This document shows positions 6,707 through 7,278 of a stretch of DNA of 7,278 bases, one piece after another. Position numbers and translations under genes: made by a program. The stretch is from Crocinitomicaceae bacterium (GTDB lineage Bacteria; Bacteroidota; Bacteroidia; Flavobacteriales_D; Crocinitomicaceae): positions 1 through 7,278 of the forward strand of contig JABSPC010000335.1 of the NCBI GenBank assembly GCA_013215515.1, in the 5' to 3' direction. Under the pieces are notes generated by a model. The model made no database searches. It was not told the origin of the DNA and was given only the letters and a program-made list of their open reading frames with translations. The stretch's first letter is position 1. Each line of letters starts with the position of its first letter.

Positions 6707-7278
6707 ATGAAAACCAAAAGAACATCGTTAAATGACATCGCGAAAGCCCTGAATGTTTCGAAAGCAACTGTTTCTTTCGTTCTTAACGATAAGGGAGATC
6801 AATTTAACATCAGCAAGGAAAAACAACGATTGATTAAGGAAAAGGCCAAGGAGCTTTCTTATGTTCCAAATTTCTTTGCAAAGAGCCTTCGCCAAGGAGA
6901 AACCAAAACTATCGGATTGGTGCTTCCAGACATTTCTAACGCGTTTTACGCTGAGATAAGTAAAACGGTTCAAGAGAAACTATACGATTCAGGATACAAT
7001 ACATTTATCGTAAATACCAACGATGATATGGAGCTTGAAAAAGTTCTCATGAGAGAATTGATTCAAAGAAGTATCGACGGAATGATCATTGCGCCGAGTA
7101 ATAATATTAAAGATCTAATTCCAATTTTACTAGAAACGCATATTCCGGTTGTCTTTACTGATCGACCTGGAGATGAAAATGCAGATTATGTAGGATTGGA
7201 TAATAAAGGAGAAGGAAGAAAATTAATCGAGTTCTTCTCAGTTAAGCCCAAGCGCGTTGTTGCACTCGTTCCTTCGCC
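6707..7278 (+). CDS. LacI-family transcriptional regulator, 3' end outside the window
   Basis: The frame from the ATG at 6707 is open to the window edge, giving 190 codons and two bases; a full LacI protein has about 330-350 residues. The N-terminal helix-turn-helix is at 8-27 (LNDIAKALNVSKATVSFVLN). The hinge helix NFFAKSLRQG at 55-64 includes Leu61, the residue that inserts into operator CpG steps. From TKTIGLVLPDISNAFYAEI onward the periplasmic-binding-protein-like sensor domain begins, with IDGMIIAPS, IPVVFTDRP and VGLDNKGEG all in typical places. Such proteins usually repress or activate sugar uptake and catabolism genes in response to a sugar ligand. The ligand cannot be told because the effector pocket is incomplete and the target genes are outside the window. 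It is separated from the protease gene by 66 bp and is probably a separate transcription unit. Confidence 0.95.
   Translation, partial: MKTKRTSLNDIAKALNVSKATVSFVLNDKGDQFNISKEKQRLIKEKAKELSYVPNFFAKSLRQGETKTIGLVLPDISNAFYAEISKTVQEKLYDSGYNTFIVNTNDDMELEKVLMRELIQRSIDGMIIAPSNNIKDLIPILLETHIPVVFTDRPGDENADYVGLDNKGEGRKLIEFFSVKPKRVVALVPS

Overview
The window looks like ordinary chromosomal DNA from a member of the Bacteroidota, most likely Flavobacteriales. The evidence is AT-rich sequence, start codons preceded by A-rich stretches rather than Shine-Dalgarno motifs, two matches to the Bacteroidota -7 promoter box TAnnTTTG, and the asnS-rpoN-membrane protein gene order, which I recall from that group. The placement is inferred from sequence character, not from a search.

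All genes lie on the + strand. From left to right: the 3' part of a large unrecognised soluble protein (cut by the left edge, ends 1442); pth, peptidyl-tRNA hydrolase (1487-2050); a repeat-rich spacer (2051-2194); asnS, asparaginyl-tRNA synthetase (2195-3634); rpoN, sigma-54 (3690-5132); a PAP2-like membrane protein overlapping rpoN by one base (5132-5776); a secreted M48-family metalloprotease lipoprotein (5834-6640); and the 5' part of a LacI-family regulator, cut by the right edge (6707 onward). Most genes are housekeeping. pth and asnS both serve translation, rpoN and the PAP2-like gene form a coupled pair, and the protease probably handles envelope protein quality control.

No mobile element, CRISPR array, RNA gene or novel multi-gene system is visible. 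Two non-coding signals stand out. The pth-asnS spacer is built on an 8-bp period of TCGA-headed units that also forms a long imperfect hairpin. The 57-bp gap upstream of the M48 protease holds a near-consensus sigma-54 promoter (GG-N10-GT), a short distance downstream of rpoN itself. The unrecognised first protein is the main coding unknown.
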